From: Globicatella sulfidifaciens DSM 15739
GTDB taxonomy: Bacteria; Bacillota; Bacilli; Lactobacillales; Aerococcaceae
DNA: 37,254 nt
Assembly (NCBI RefSeq): GCF_900167405.1
Contig: NZ_FUWO01000017.1
Span: 1 to 37,254, forward strand
Direction: 5' to 3'
Notes under the pieces: generated by a model
Seen by the model: the letters and a program-made list of their open reading frames with translations, nothing else
What the model was told of the DNA's origin: nothing
The model's database searches: none
Shown here: piece by piece, positions 15,750-24,606 of the stretch
How the letters are laid out: the number at the start of each line of letters is the position of its first letter
Position numbering within the stretch: position 1 is the stretch's first letter
Translations under genes and position numbers: made by a program

Positions 15750-15960
15750 GCACAGGGGTTGAATGGTCTCTCTTCGTCTTAAAGAGGAAAGGCATAAACA
15801 TTGTAAATTCAATCAAGTTATTGCAAGTTAATTAAAAGTGTAGTGGTTGAGTGATGGATGGACGATGAAACGAAAATTATTAGTTCTTGCCCACACTCAA
15901 CTGTGCGGGGAGACAGACGAAGCAAGAATCATTTTATTTTTAACGGATAGTTCACTCCTT
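15750..15960 (+). repeat. Composite repeat locus 2 (degenerate B-C-B-A)
   Basis: A decayed copy in the same orientation as locus 1. CACAGGGGTTGAATGG (15751-15766) and GTCTTAAAGAGG correspond to B, the AT-rich stretch to AGTTAATTAAAAGTG (15826-15840) to C, TAGTGGTTGAGTG (15841-15853) to B, and ACTCAACTGTGCGGGG with GACGAAGC (15895-15923) to A. Two A-derived pieces flank the second B. It lies between the divergent DUF368 and ftsW genes. Confidence 0.75.
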
Positions 15961-16080
15961 CAACGGTTCTTTTTTATATAAATACAGGTTAAAAATAAAA
16001 TCGGTCTGTTATTTAATATGAACTGATTTGCTGTTATTACGAAGAAAATTTTGTAAAAGTACCATTCAAACTTTCATTTA

Positions 16081-16089
16081 TGCTATAAT
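16081..16089 (+). promoter_or_regulatory. Extended -10 promoter of the ftsW operon
   Basis: TGC-TATAAT is a perfect extended -10 and lies 24 bp before the ftsW start; the -35 is poor, as expected for this promoter class. Confidence 0.65.
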
Positions 16090-16113
16090 AATGAAACTGA
16101 GAGGAGGCCATTC

Positions 16114-17565
16114 ATGAAATTAAATCAAACAAAATTTAAGCTATCTTTCAAGAATGGAAAAGGGTTACAATGGCTTAAAAATGGATATTTGGCCATACGC
16201 AATTATTTTTTAACCTTAGATCATATACTGTTGTTAATGACGTATATCTTAGTGATTATTGGAATGATTTTTGTCTTTAGTGCCTCTATGTATCAGACAA
16301 ATAGTAATGGAACCAATGAAGCAGTAAGTTTAGTTTTTAGCCAGTTTAGAGCGGTCATAATTGGTTCAGTGGGATTGTTTTTGATGCCTTTAATTCCTAG
16401 TAAATGGTATCGCTCATTACCATTAATCTTGACTATCTCAGGTTCGTTCATGTTAATGATGTTATATACTGCATTATTTGAGGAAGAACGTGGTGGTGCA
16501 GCAAACTGGTTATCAATTGGCGGTTTTTCATTCCAACCTTCCGAATTATCAAAACTAGCGTTAATCGCCTTATTTGCGTGGTATGCAAGTTTTAGCGATC
16601 TAGATTTGGTTACTAATACAGTTTTAAAGATTCCAAGTTTACTAAAACAGCCATCTGAAACCTTGAATGACATAATCGAAGAGATAAAAAAAGAGCCACT
16701 TCATTTAATAAGTTTTATTATATTATCTATGACTTTAATTGCATTACTAAAAATGCCTGATTATGGGACTATTCTAATTATTGGTCTAATTTTGATATTG
16801 ATTTTTGGCCACAGTTGGTTTTCCAAGAAAGGAATCGCGATAATTTATGGCATCCTGATGTTAGGCTATCTCATGTTGCGTTTGGTGTCGAATATTTATG
16901 GTCCAAATTTAATTGCATCGGGAAATTATGGTAAAGCACGTATTGGTATTTTTACTAATCCTTTTATCGATGAATTAGGTTCAGGTTATCAGATTATTCA
17001 ATCACTGACCGCTTTTAGTAATGGTGGGTTATTTGGTAAAGGACTAGGAAAGGGACTAGTCAAAAGAAATCATTTACCGGCTGCGCATACAGACTTTATT
17101 TTTTCAATTATGGGAGAAGAGGTAGGACTTATAGGCATTAGTATTTTCTTAATCTTTTTCTTTTTCTTAATGATTTATATACTTAAAATAGCGACCACCT
17201 TGAAAGATAGCTATCGTCGTCATTTAACAATGGGGATTGCAATTATGTTTTTGGTGCAGTCGATTGTTAATATTGGTGGTGCACTAAGTCTATTGCCCTT
17301 AACGGGTGTGACCTTACCGTTTATTAGCTATGGTGGGACCAGTATCATGGTTAGTTTGATTGCAATCGGAGTAGTAGAGGCAATGTTCATTCATGAACAA
17401 AATGAAGAGCATTCACCTTTGGTAATTAATAATAATCGTAAAAAAACAATACCAGCTAATGAAATTTATTCAGGAGAATCAATGGAGAGAAAACAATCAA
17501 CAAGTTTTGAGAATGAGATGGATGATGATTCATTAGTAGACTGGAGTGATGAGAATGGAATTTGA
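16114..17565 (+). CDS. ftsW: Septal peptidoglycan polymerase FtsW (SEDS family)
   Basis: FtsW polymerises lipid II at the division septum, working with a class B PBP. The 483-residue protein has ten predicted membrane helices and the SEDS hallmarks: FSASMY after the first helix, GGAANWLSIGGFSFQPSELSK split around residues 127-147, GSGYQIIQSLTAFSNGG, and HTDFIFSIMGEEVG (325-338), in which D327 corresponds to the catalytic aspartate of E. coli FtsW. The C-terminal PFISYGGTS is present. The cytoplasmic tail of about 50 residues is acidic. GAGGAGG precedes the ATG. It heads an operon with ylbG (11-bp overlap), rsmD and coaD. RodA is the alternative; the HTDF context and neighbours favour FtsW. 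Confidence 0.9.
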   Translation: MKLNQTKFKLSFKNGKGLQWLKNGYLAIRNYFLTLDHILLLMTYILVIIGMIFVFSASMYQTNSNGTNEAVSLVFSQFRAVIIGSVGLFLMPLIPSKWYRSLPLILTISGSFMLMMLYTALFEEERGGAANWLSIGGFSFQPSELSKLALIALFAWYASFSDLDLVTNTVLKIPSLLKQPSETLNDIIEEIKKEPLHLISFIILSMTLIALLKMPDYGTILIIGLILILIFGHSWFSKKGIAIIYGILMLGYLMLRLVSNIYGPNLIASGNYGKARIGIFTNPFIDELGSGYQIIQSLTAFSNGGLFGKGLGKGLVKRNHLPAAHTDFIFSIMGEEVGLIGISIFLIFFFFLMIYILKIATTLKDSYRRHLTMGIAIMFLVQSIVNIGGALSLLPLTGVTLPFISYGGTSIMVSLIAIGVVEAMFIHEQNEEHSPLVINNNRKKTIPANEIYSGESMERKQSTSFENEMDDDSLVDWSDENGI

Positions 17566-17938
17566 ATTAATTGAGCGTCAAGCGCTGGTTGTGTGGCTCT
17601 ATACCTTAAAACAAGTAAAAAATATTCGAAAATATGGGCATGTTCATTTCATTAGCAATCGATTACGTTATGTTATCTTATATGTAAATCGTGATGAACA
17701 AGATGAGATAATTGAAAAATTAAATAAATTACATTTTGTTCAAAAAGTCGAAATTTCTTACCGCGATGATATTGATATGACTTGGAAGGATGCAATTCCC
17801 AATCGTAAAGATAAAGATATACTCCAAGAAAAATCGGTAGTTGAAGCAGAGGAAGATACGGTAACTGGTGATGTCCATTATGATTCATTTTTAAAATCAT
17901 TACGTGATTCACTGTTAAATAAGGATGATCGCCAATGA
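17555..17938 (+). CDS. ylbG: YlbG family protein (DUF2129)
   Basis: This small cytosolic protein of unknown function is found in Bacilli directly before rsmD and coaD, as here. From the ATG at 17555 it has 127 residues; GGAG ends 8 nt upstream, inside the ftsW 3' end, so translation is probably coupled to ftsW. Recognisable family features are the N-terminal LVVWLYTLKQVKNIRKYGHVHFIS and RYVILYVNRDEQ followed by KLHFVQKVEIS. The last 40 residues are acidic and variable. Its stop overlaps the rsmD start (ATGA). An earlier in-frame ATG at 17549 has worse spacing. Confidence 0.82.
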   Translation: MEFELIERQALVVWLYTLKQVKNIRKYGHVHFISNRLRYVILYVNRDEQDEIIEKLNKLHFVQKVEISYRDDIDMTWKDAIPNRKDKDILQEKSVVEAEEDTVTGDVHYDSFLKSLRDSLLNKDDRQ

Positions 17939-18504
17939 GAGTCGTAGCAGGAAAATATGGCAGCCGTCCTTTAAAAGCAGTCCCAGGACAAAATACGCGT
18001 CCGACAACGGATAAAATAAAAGAAAGTATCTTTAATTTATTAGGAAGTCGTTGTCAATCGGGCATCGTTTTGGATTTATATGGTGGCACAGGTGGTCTAG
18101 CCATTGAAGCTGTGTCACGAGGAATGGATCATGCGGTTATTTGTGAAAAACATCGAGCAGCAATTGCAACGATTAAACATAATATTGGAATGACTAAAGA
18201 AACTGAGCGTTTTACCTTATTAGCTGGAGATAATTATGCGAGTTTGAAAAAATATCAAACGGCACATCCAACCGTTATTTTTGATTTAATCTTAATTGAT
18301 CCGCCTTATAAACGAGAGAAAATTGTTGAGGATATTAAATGGTTAGGACAACACGGTTTTATCAATCAAGATACGACTATTATGTGTGAAACTGATAATG
18401 AAACAACTTTACCTGAGACAATCAATCAATGGTCTAAATATCGTGAGAAGCAATATGGATTAACAGTAATTCATTTATATGAATGGGAGGATGAAGTAGA
18501 GTAA
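17935..18504 (+). CDS. rsmD: 16S rRNA (guanine(966)-N2)-methyltransferase RsmD
   Basis: RsmD methylates G966 of 16S rRNA in the assembled 30S subunit using SAM. The 189-residue protein has the standard length and motifs: MRVVAGKYGSRPL at the start, RPTTDKIKESIFNLL (22-36), the SAM-binding loop DLYGGTGGLAIEA (47-59), and the catalytic DPPY (122-125). The start overlaps the ylbG stop by 4 bp and the coaD start follows its stop by 1 bp, so the three genes are tightly coupled. This order is conserved across Bacilli. Confidence 0.94.
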   Translation: MRVVAGKYGSRPLKAVPGQNTRPTTDKIKESIFNLLGSRCQSGIVLDLYGGTGGLAIEAVSRGMDHAVICEKHRAAIATIKHNIGMTKETERFTLLAGDNYASLKKYQTAHPTVIFDLILIDPPYKREKIVEDIKWLGQHGFINQDTTIMCETDNETTLPETINQWSKYREKQYGLTVIHLYEWEDEVE

Positions 18505-18505
18505 A

Positions 18506-19003
18506 ATGAAAAAAATCGGAATTTTTCCAGGTAGTTTTGATCCTTTGACCTTAGGTCATTTGGATTTAATTGAACGTGGCAGCAAATTATTCGATGAATT
18601 AATTGTCCTCGTTGCAGTTAATACAACTAAAAAAGGGCTTTTTAAACCGAATGAACGTGTTACCTTAATTGAAGAAGCTGTTAAGGGAATTAAAAATGTT
18701 TCGGTAGAAGTTTATTCTGATGGCTTAGTGGCAACCTATTATCGTAATAAAAATGCAGTCGCTTTATTAAGAGGCGTACGCAATGCTCTAGATTTTGAAT
18801 ATGAAAGCAATATTGCGATTATTAATCGTAAACAATTTGAATCTCTGGAAACAGTGTTAATGTATGCCAACGAAGAATATCGTTATTTAAGTTCAAGTAT
18901 GATTAAAGAAGTGGCTTATTTTAAAGGTGATATCAGTGATATGGTACCACCTAATGTGCGAATGGCCATTGAAGAAAAATATGGCACTTTAAAAGATATA
19001 TAA
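18506..19003 (+). CDS. coaD: Phosphopantetheine adenylyltransferase
   Basis: CoaD transfers AMP from ATP to 4'-phosphopantetheine, the penultimate step of coenzyme A synthesis. The 165-residue protein is the usual size and carries the nucleotidyltransferase motif FPGSFDPLTLGH (7-18) with the (H/T)xGH core at 15-18, RGVRNALDFEYE (89-100), and the C-terminal YLSSSMIKEVA (127-137) matching the family's ISSTxIRE-like loop. It ends the ftsW operon and is followed by a perfect terminator. Confidence 0.95.
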   Translation: MKKIGIFPGSFDPLTLGHLDLIERGSKLFDELIVLVAVNTTKKGLFKPNERVTLIEEAVKGIKNVSVEVYSDGLVATYYRNKNAVALLRGVRNALDFEYESNIAIINRKQFESLETVLMYANEEYRYLSSSMIKEVAYFKGDISDMVPPNVRMAIEEKYGTLKDI

Positions 19004-19007
19004 AATA

Positions 19008-19045
19008 AAAAGGTTTGGCATAATGGAAGTTTTGCCAAACCTTTT
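19008..19045. terminator. Bidirectional terminator between coaD and pgl
   Basis: AAAAGGTTTGGCA (19008-19020) pairs perfectly with TGCCAAACCTTTT (19033-19045). It can serve both converging transcripts. Confidence 0.9.
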
Positions 19046-19107
19046 GCAACTATATATTATCATTTCGATTGCCAATAGATTCGAATTGAATGTGCTAGAA
19101 ATAATAA

Positions 19108-20133
19108 TTACGCAAGGACAATATTGACACATTCTGGTGCTAAGGCCGTAACTTTAGCTTTTTTCAATAAACCAGATTTTGTATCACGATTTAATACTGT
19201 AATCATATTGGTGTCTTGATGTGGAATCAGTAAAAACTTTTCAGTTTCATCCAAGATAAAATCGCGAGGAATTTCACCATAAGTTGAAATTCTTTGGATT
19301 TCACTTAACATTCCAACAGAGTCCACTTTGAATGCGGTAATTAAATTTGAAAAACGAGTTGAACAATACAAGAATTGACCATCTTGAGTAATACGAATAG
19401 CTGCACCAGCTGAGGTCTCTACTTCAGAAGCGTCCACATTTGGTAAAGTATTAATGACGGTTAAGGTTTTATCTTCATTAATTCTTACAACTGAAGTCGT
19501 GTTACCCAGTTCACCAATGACATATGCTACGTCTAAGGTTGGGTGAAGTGTGATATGACGTGGTCCAGTGCCGGCTGGAAATTTCGTTACTGAAAATTCT
19601 GACAGTGAACCATCATTTTGAATATCATAGACATACACTTCATCTGTTCCTAAATCACAAACATATAGTTGTGATTGATCTTTACTAAAATGAGTCATAT
19701 GAACATGAGGTGATTGTTGATTTTTATGAACGCTTGAGCCAGAATGAGTGACTTGCTCAATGAAAGAGAGTTCTCCTGCTTCGCTATAACGGTAAATATC
19801 GATGGATCCATGGTGATAATTCGAAACATAAACAGTACGTGTTGCTTCATGATATGAAATATGACACCCAGGAATATCAGTTGCAAAGCATTCTGATTGC
19901 GTAATAAAAATACCATTGGCATCTTTTTTCAGTACTGTCAGACCACCTTTATCTGCTTTACTAATCGCAAATAATGTATCTTTATTTTCATTAAGGGTTA
20001 ACCAAGTTGGATTATTGAGCGCAGAAACAGGGATAACTGGTCCAAATTTAGTCTTGCTTGGATCAAATGTGACTGAGGATATTCCTTTATTAACTCTTTT
20101 TGTGTATCCGCCTAAAAAGTAAGTTTGTTGCAC
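19108..20133 (-). CDS. pgl: 6-phosphogluconolactonase, YkgB/lactonase beta-propeller type
   Basis: A 341-residue seven-bladed beta-propeller of the PF10282 lactonase family, which hydrolyses 6-phosphogluconolactone in the oxidative pentose phosphate pathway. Recognisable elements are FLGGYT at the N-terminus, NPTWLTLNENKDTLFA, HISYHEATRTVYVSNYHHGSI, HVHMTHFSKDQSQLYVCDLG split around 156-175, GPRHITLHP (about 194-202), and the C-terminal IPRDFILDETEKFLL. AGGAGG lies 8 nt before a GTG start, and I see no better ATG. It is monocistronic and divergent from the AI-2E-family gene. The enzymatic call is by family. Confidence 0.87.
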   Translation of the reverse strand: MQQTYFLGGYTKRVNKGISSVTFDPSKTKFGPVIPVSALNNPTWLTLNENKDTLFAISKADKGGLTVLKKDANGIFITQSECFATDIPGCHISYHEATRTVYVSNYHHGSIDIYRYSEAGELSFIEQVTHSGSSVHKNQQSPHVHMTHFSKDQSQLYVCDLGTDEVYVYDIQNDGSLSEFSVTKFPAGTGPRHITLHPTLDVAYVIGELGNTTSVVRINEDKTLTVINTLPNVDASEVETSAGAAIRITQDGQFLYCSTRFSNLITAFKVDSVGMLSEIQRISTYGEIPRDFILDETEKFLLIPHQDTNMITVLNRDTKSGLLKKAKVTALAPECVNIVLA

Positions 20134-20264
20134 GTATGTTCCTCCTAAAAGCAGTATTTGATTATTTATAGTATAACATCTGATTAAAAAAATTCAAAAC
20201 ATTATTAAAATTTATTAATAAATAGCCTTTAGGTCTTTAGTAGTATCTCTTTTTAGTTAAAATA

Positions 20265-20273
20265 TGGTAAAAT
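20265..20273 (+). promoter_or_regulatory. Extended -10 promoter of the AI-2E-family operon
   Basis: TGG-TAAAAT sits 31 bp before the start codon at 20305; no good -35 is visible. Confidence 0.5.
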
Positions 20274-20304
20274 AAACGTATCGCTTTATAAAAGGAGGAT
20301 TTTG

Positions 20305-21552
20305 ATGGATCAACGTCATAAAAAATCAACAGATGCACGCCATCCTTTATTTTGGCATAATTTTTTAAACAGTAAAATGGTTACGACTTTAATGATTATT
20401 TTATTAGTTTTAATTATTATTTTCTTAATGACCAAATTAGCTTATATATTTACCCCAGTTTTAACTTTATTCGAAATATTTGGTTTTCCAATTGTTTCGA
20501 GTGCGGTTTTATACTATTTGTTTTACCCGATAGTCAATCAATTACATAATCGTGGGGTAAAAAAATCGATATCAGTATTTGGAATTTTTATTTTCTTAAT
20601 TTTAGCAATCAGTTTAAGTATTGGTTCCATTGTTCCGATTGTGCGTGACCAAGTCAATACCTTCATTGAAAATGTTCCTAATTATTACGAAACTTTAATG
20701 AAAATGTTTAAAGATTTACCATTTTCTTTTAATGATGCTTTGCCTGAATTAGGCATTGACTTACAGAAAGTAATTGATGGTTTCTCAACAGAAGGATTTA
20801 GCCAACGAATTGATAGTATTGTTTCCTCCACCTTTGGTGGATTAGGAAGTTTTGTTGGAACGGTAACTACCATATTTACAGGACTTTTAACAATTCCAAT
20901 TTTTACTTATTATTTATTAGTAGAGTCCGATAGAATTCCGAAAAAAATTCTATATTTTATACCGACAAAATATCGCCAAATAGTCAGTCGAATGCTATAT
21001 CAAGGTAATTATCAAGTATCTCAATATATTCGTGGACAAATTATTGTGGCAATTTGTGTGGGAATAATATTTGCGATAGGATATGCGATTATTGGTCTTG
21101 AATACGGAACAACGCTAGCAGTGCTTGCGGGTCTATTAAATATCATTCCTTATTTAGGTTCGTTTATTGCGATTATCCCGGCATTAATTGTTGGTTTAAT
21201 AACATCACCCATCATGCTGATTAAAGTAATTATTGTGATGGTGGTCGAACAAACGATTGAAGGTCGATTTATTTCACCGCAAGTATTAGGCAATAGTATG
21301 CAAATTCATCCTGTGACGATACTGATGGTGTTATTAGCCAGTGGTAAGTTATTTGGAGTGGTTGGCGTGGTTATAGGAATACCGACTTTTGCTGTCTTAA
21401 AAGTAATAGTTTCAGAAATATATACATGGTATCGTGAGAATAATCCTGCTTATCAAGAACCAATTGTTGACTATTCAACCGGTAGTACACCGGTGATTGA
21501 CTCAATGATGGAAAGCAAAAATATTAATGAAAGTACAGAGAAAAAACGATGA
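20305..21552 (+). CDS. AI-2E family (PerM/YdbI-type) membrane protein
   Basis: A 415-residue polytopic membrane protein of the AI-2E exporter/PerM family, whose members include Na+/H+ antiporters and poorly characterised permeases. Family marks are the long N-terminal loop, FPIVSSAVLYYLFYPIVN, IPIFTYYLLVES, GLLNIIPYLGSFIAIIPA (the diagnostic segment, about 278-295) and VEQTIEGRFISPQVLG (about 314-329), followed by HPVTILMVLLASGKLFG. ATG 20305 is preferred over a TTG just upstream, with AAAGGAGG well spaced. Its stop overlaps the start of the lipoprotein gene by 4 bp. The name AI-2E does not establish autoinducer export. Confidence 0.87.
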   Translation: MDQRHKKSTDARHPLFWHNFLNSKMVTTLMIILLVLIIIFLMTKLAYIFTPVLTLFEIFGFPIVSSAVLYYLFYPIVNQLHNRGVKKSISVFGIFIFLILAISLSIGSIVPIVRDQVNTFIENVPNYYETLMKMFKDLPFSFNDALPELGIDLQKVIDGFSTEGFSQRIDSIVSSTFGGLGSFVGTVTTIFTGLLTIPIFTYYLLVESDRIPKKILYFIPTKYRQIVSRMLYQGNYQVSQYIRGQIIVAICVGIIFAIGYAIIGLEYGTTLAVLAGLLNIIPYLGSFIAIIPALIVGLITSPIMLIKVIIVMVVEQTIEGRFISPQVLGNSMQIHPVTILMVLLASGKLFGVVGVVIGIPTFAVLKVIVSEIYTWYRENNPAYQEPIVDYSTGSTPVIDSMMESKNINESTEKKR

Positions 21553-23069
21553 GAATAAAGCAAAATAAACTCTTACTATTACCTATAGTAAGCATGATAC
21601 TGAGCGGTTGTGACTCAGTTAATCAAAAATACAATCAATTTATTGAACAAAAAGCTGAAGAAAGCACAGTAGTTGAAAGTGAAGAAACAACGGAAGTTCC
21701 AGAAAAATTAGTCGACATTCGATTAGTTCCTGAGTTTATACAAGTAGAAGAAGCGGTAAAAACCATTGATAATTTAGAAGTAGGGGAAGAAATTTATCGT
21801 ACTTCGAAAACTATTACACAATCACAAGATAAATTTGATATTTCTGTTAATCAAATGGTGGTTTATGAAGCGAAGTCGGATGATCAACTATTGGGTATCA
21901 AGTCATCAGATAGTGATGAAGGAGCTATAGTAATCGTTAATATAGCTATTACTAACAAAACGGCTGAAACTTTCTATTTCCCAATTGATGAACTAAAATT
22001 AAGCTATCCGAATGCACCGGTTGCCCGTTTGGCGACTTCAGGATTGTATCCTTTGCAATCAGGGAATTTATATGAAATTTTATTAAGTGATAACCAAGGT
22101 GCTATCTTGCCAACTTCCACTGTCGAAGGGTATTTAGTTTATAGTTTAACTAAAGAGGATTTTGAGCATATTAAAGAGCAAAATTCGTTTAATTTAACAG
22201 TTGTACCACCCAGACTGGATGCCGATAGTATTGTAGGCCTTAGCTCAACCGATTTAGGGTATGTCTTACCTTTATATTTACCCCTCACTGACACGGTTGA
22301 ACAAGAATTATTAGACAAGAATAAGCAGATTCAAGATCGGATTTCTGCTGAATGGTGGGGAAAAAAAGAGCTGTTAGCTGATGAAATCCTTGAAGAAAAA
22401 GATACGGATGGTGAAGTTAATTTTACTTTAAAACGTATTGAAATTTCGGACTTTACCCCAAATGAAAATTATAAAGAATCATTCCAATATTTCCCTAATG
22501 GGCAAGTGATTGTTTCATTACAAATCGAAATTGACAATCAATCCGATCATACTTTATTACCTACCGATAGTTTAGTTAATTTAGTCATTAATGGCGACAC
22601 TATTCAAAGTGATTATATTTTAATTAACGAATTATATGGCGAGCATTTAGATCCGGGTGAAAAAACAACAATCATTAAAACTTTTGCTCTAGATAAATAT
22701 ACGTATCAACAAAATTGGCAAAATCAAGATATACAAATTTATATTCAGGTATCTCCCGATGATTCAATAGACTATCAGGACGCAACTACAACGGTTGAAG
22801 AATCAACTGAAGTGGAACAAGTCGAAGAGTTTATGACGGGCGATGAATCGGAAATTATTGTAGAAGAAGAAATAGGTGAAGCGACAGAGTTGATGTATGT
22901 GGGGAATTTTGTATGGGAACCGAAATTGGTAAAATATATTAACGAAGATTTAGAAGTAGTTGATGAATTAGCATCAGAAGAAGCGGATAATGAGACGACA
23001 GAAATGGATAACCTTGATGACGTAGATGCTATTCTAGAAGAAAACACAACAGAAGCAATGAATGAATAA
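21549..23069 (+). CDS. Lipoprotein with two beta-sandwich (DUF4352/DUF5068-like) domains
   Basis: A 506-residue extracytoplasmic lipoprotein: signal peptide with lipobox MILSGC (lipidated C21). After an acidic linker come two regions of alternating beta strands (about 85-215 and 285-410), the first with AIVIVNIAITNKTAETFYFPIDELKL-type sequence and the second with QVIVSLQIEIDNQSDHTLLPTDSL; this pattern of paired hydrophobic strands around an NxT/S turn recalls DUF4352/DUF5068 Ig-like lipoproteins of Lactobacillales. The last 90 residues are strongly acidic. The ATG overlaps the stop of the AI-2E-family gene (ATGA), so they are translationally coupled. Function unknown. Confidence 0.72.
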   Translation: MRIKQNKLLLLPIVSMILSGCDSVNQKYNQFIEQKAEESTVVESEETTEVPEKLVDIRLVPEFIQVEEAVKTIDNLEVGEEIYRTSKTITQSQDKFDISVNQMVVYEAKSDDQLLGIKSSDSDEGAIVIVNIAITNKTAETFYFPIDELKLSYPNAPVARLATSGLYPLQSGNLYEILLSDNQGAILPTSTVEGYLVYSLTKEDFEHIKEQNSFNLTVVPPRLDADSIVGLSSTDLGYVLPLYLPLTDTVEQELLDKNKQIQDRISAEWWGKKELLADEILEEKDTDGEVNFTLKRIEISDFTPNENYKESFQYFPNGQVIVSLQIEIDNQSDHTLLPTDSLVNLVINGDTIQSDYILINELYGEHLDPGEKTTIIKTFALDKYTYQQNWQNQDIQIYIQVSPDDSIDYQDATTTVEESTEVEQVEEFMTGDESEIIVEEEIGEATELMYVGNFVWEPKLVKYINEDLEVVDELASEEADNETTEMDNLDDVDAILEENTTEAMNE

Positions 23070-23128
23070 TGTAACACAATCATAAAAGGTCTTTTGTGTT
23101 AACATAATATAATGAGATTTTACTTGAA

Positions 23129-23167
23129 GCAGGGCAACATTTTTTATCATTGCCTTGCCTATTTTTA
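23129..23167 (+). terminator. Terminator after the lipoprotein gene
   Basis: GCAGGGCAA (23129-23137) pairs with TTGCCTTGC (23150-23158), one G-T pair, followed by a T-rich run. Confidence 0.75.
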
Positions 23168-23276
23168 TATGGTATCGATAGTGAATCAAAGTGATAGAAT
23201 ACATCGAATAAGATAAGTTCAACGAGTTTCGATATAGAATGATGCTATTTATTACGAAAGAAAAGAGGTTGTATCG

Positions 23277-24518
23277 GTGACTGAAATTAAAGGTTTATAT
23301 CGTTTATCACCCGAGCAAAGAAGAGCAGTGTTAAAGGGAAATTTTCCTGATGTTTTTATAGAATCAGATACGCAATTAACGGAAACAACGGCAGATGCGA
23401 TGATTGAAAACTATTTTCAAAATTATTCCTTACCAATGGGAATTGCGCCAAATTTTCAAATTAATGGACAACTTTATCATATTCCTATGGTGATAGAAGA
23501 ACCTTCCGTGGTTGCAGCGGCTAGTAATGGTGCTAAAAGGGTTGGGAATATTATCACTACAAGTCAGCCACGTGAATTAATTGGGCAAATTATTTTGAAA
23601 GAAGTCATAGACCCTGAACAAGCGACTGCTGTGATTGAAAAAAAAGAACACTATTTACTGGATTTAGCTAAATCATTTTCCATCAATATGGTAAAGCGCG
23701 GTGGTGGTCCTACTCGTATTTGGACTAAAACTTTTGAATCGTACTTTACCGTTTATCTTGGCTTTAATCCTTGTGATGCCATGGGGGCAAATGCGATTAA
23801 TCATGTATTAGAAGCACTGAGTGAGGAAATCGAACAGTTAGTCAATGGTGTTGCTTTGATGCGTATTCTATCGAATTATCAACCCGAATCATTAGTAACG
23901 GCTAAGGTTAAAATTCCTATTCTCTCTTTAGCTAATAACCAAGCAGACAGTCAGCTATTAGCGCAAAATATAGTGGCAGCTAGTGAATATGCACATTTAG
24001 ATGTCTATCGGGCAACCACTCATAATAAAGGAATAATGAATGGGATTGATGCCGTTTTAATGGCGACCGGTAATGATTGGCGAGCTGTCAGTGCCGGCGT
24101 ACATGCTTATGCGAGTCATACCGGAGACTATCAATCATTAACTGATTGGAAGATTGAAGAAGATTATCTAGTGGGTAAAATTAAACTACCATTAGCGGTC
24201 GCCACAGTGGGTGGAACCTTATCGGTGCATCCACAGGCAAAACAATCATTGGCTTTGTTAGGTAATCCTGATGCACAACAGTTAAGTGAAATAATCGCTG
24301 CAGTTGGTTTAGCGCAAAATTTTGCTGCGTTAAGAGCTTTGGTTTCAGAAGGTATTCAAAAAGGTCACATGAGTTTACATGCGCGCCAGTTAGCGATTCA
24401 AGCAGGGGCTAATGAGGCAGAAGCTCCACGTTTAATTGAACTTTTAAAAAGGCAAGAAAAGACTATTAGTATTTCGGTGGCTACTGAATTACTTGCAAAA
24501 ATGCGTCAAAACCGATAA
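23277..24518 (+). CDS. mvaA: Class II HMG-CoA reductase
   Basis: This enzyme reduces HMG-CoA to mevalonate, committing carbon to isopentenyl diphosphate and so to undecaprenyl carriers and quinones. The 413-residue protein carries class II motifs: EEPSVVAAASNGAKR (74-88, catalytic Glu at about 75), DAMGANAINHVLEAL (167-181), KGIMNGIDAVLMATGNDWR (251-269, catalytic K251 and D267 by spacing to Pseudomonas mevalonii K267/D283), GGTLSVHP and catalytic H368 in MSLHARQLA. Start is GTG with AGAGG 8 nt upstream. It is not fused to a thiolase, unlike enterococcal MvaE. mvaS follows 88 bp downstream in the same direction. Confidence 0.93.
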   Translation: MTEIKGLYRLSPEQRRAVLKGNFPDVFIESDTQLTETTADAMIENYFQNYSLPMGIAPNFQINGQLYHIPMVIEEPSVVAAASNGAKRVGNIITTSQPRELIGQIILKEVIDPEQATAVIEKKEHYLLDLAKSFSINMVKRGGGPTRIWTKTFESYFTVYLGFNPCDAMGANAINHVLEALSEEIEQLVNGVALMRILSNYQPESLVTAKVKIPILSLANNQADSQLLAQNIVAASEYAHLDVYRATTHNKGIMNGIDAVLMATGNDWRAVSAGVHAYASHTGDYQSLTDWKIEEDYLVGKIKLPLAVATVGGTLSVHPQAKQSLALLGNPDAQQLSEIIAAVGLAQNFAALRALVSEGIQKGHMSLHARQLAIQAGANEAEAPRLIELLKRQEKTISISVATELLAKMRQNR

Positions 24519-24606
24519 TATTTTTCAAAAGATAACAAATTTTTAAAATAATATGTTAATATACTATAGTGGCTTGAAGAAGTACATCATAGATTAGGAG
24601 GATATT

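Noticed and set aside
22775-23083. Minus-strand Ser/Val-rich ORF antisense to the lipoprotein tail
   Set aside because: It is the shadow of an acidic, repetitive coding stretch (Glu and Asp codons read as Ser and Val) and has no ribosome binding site.
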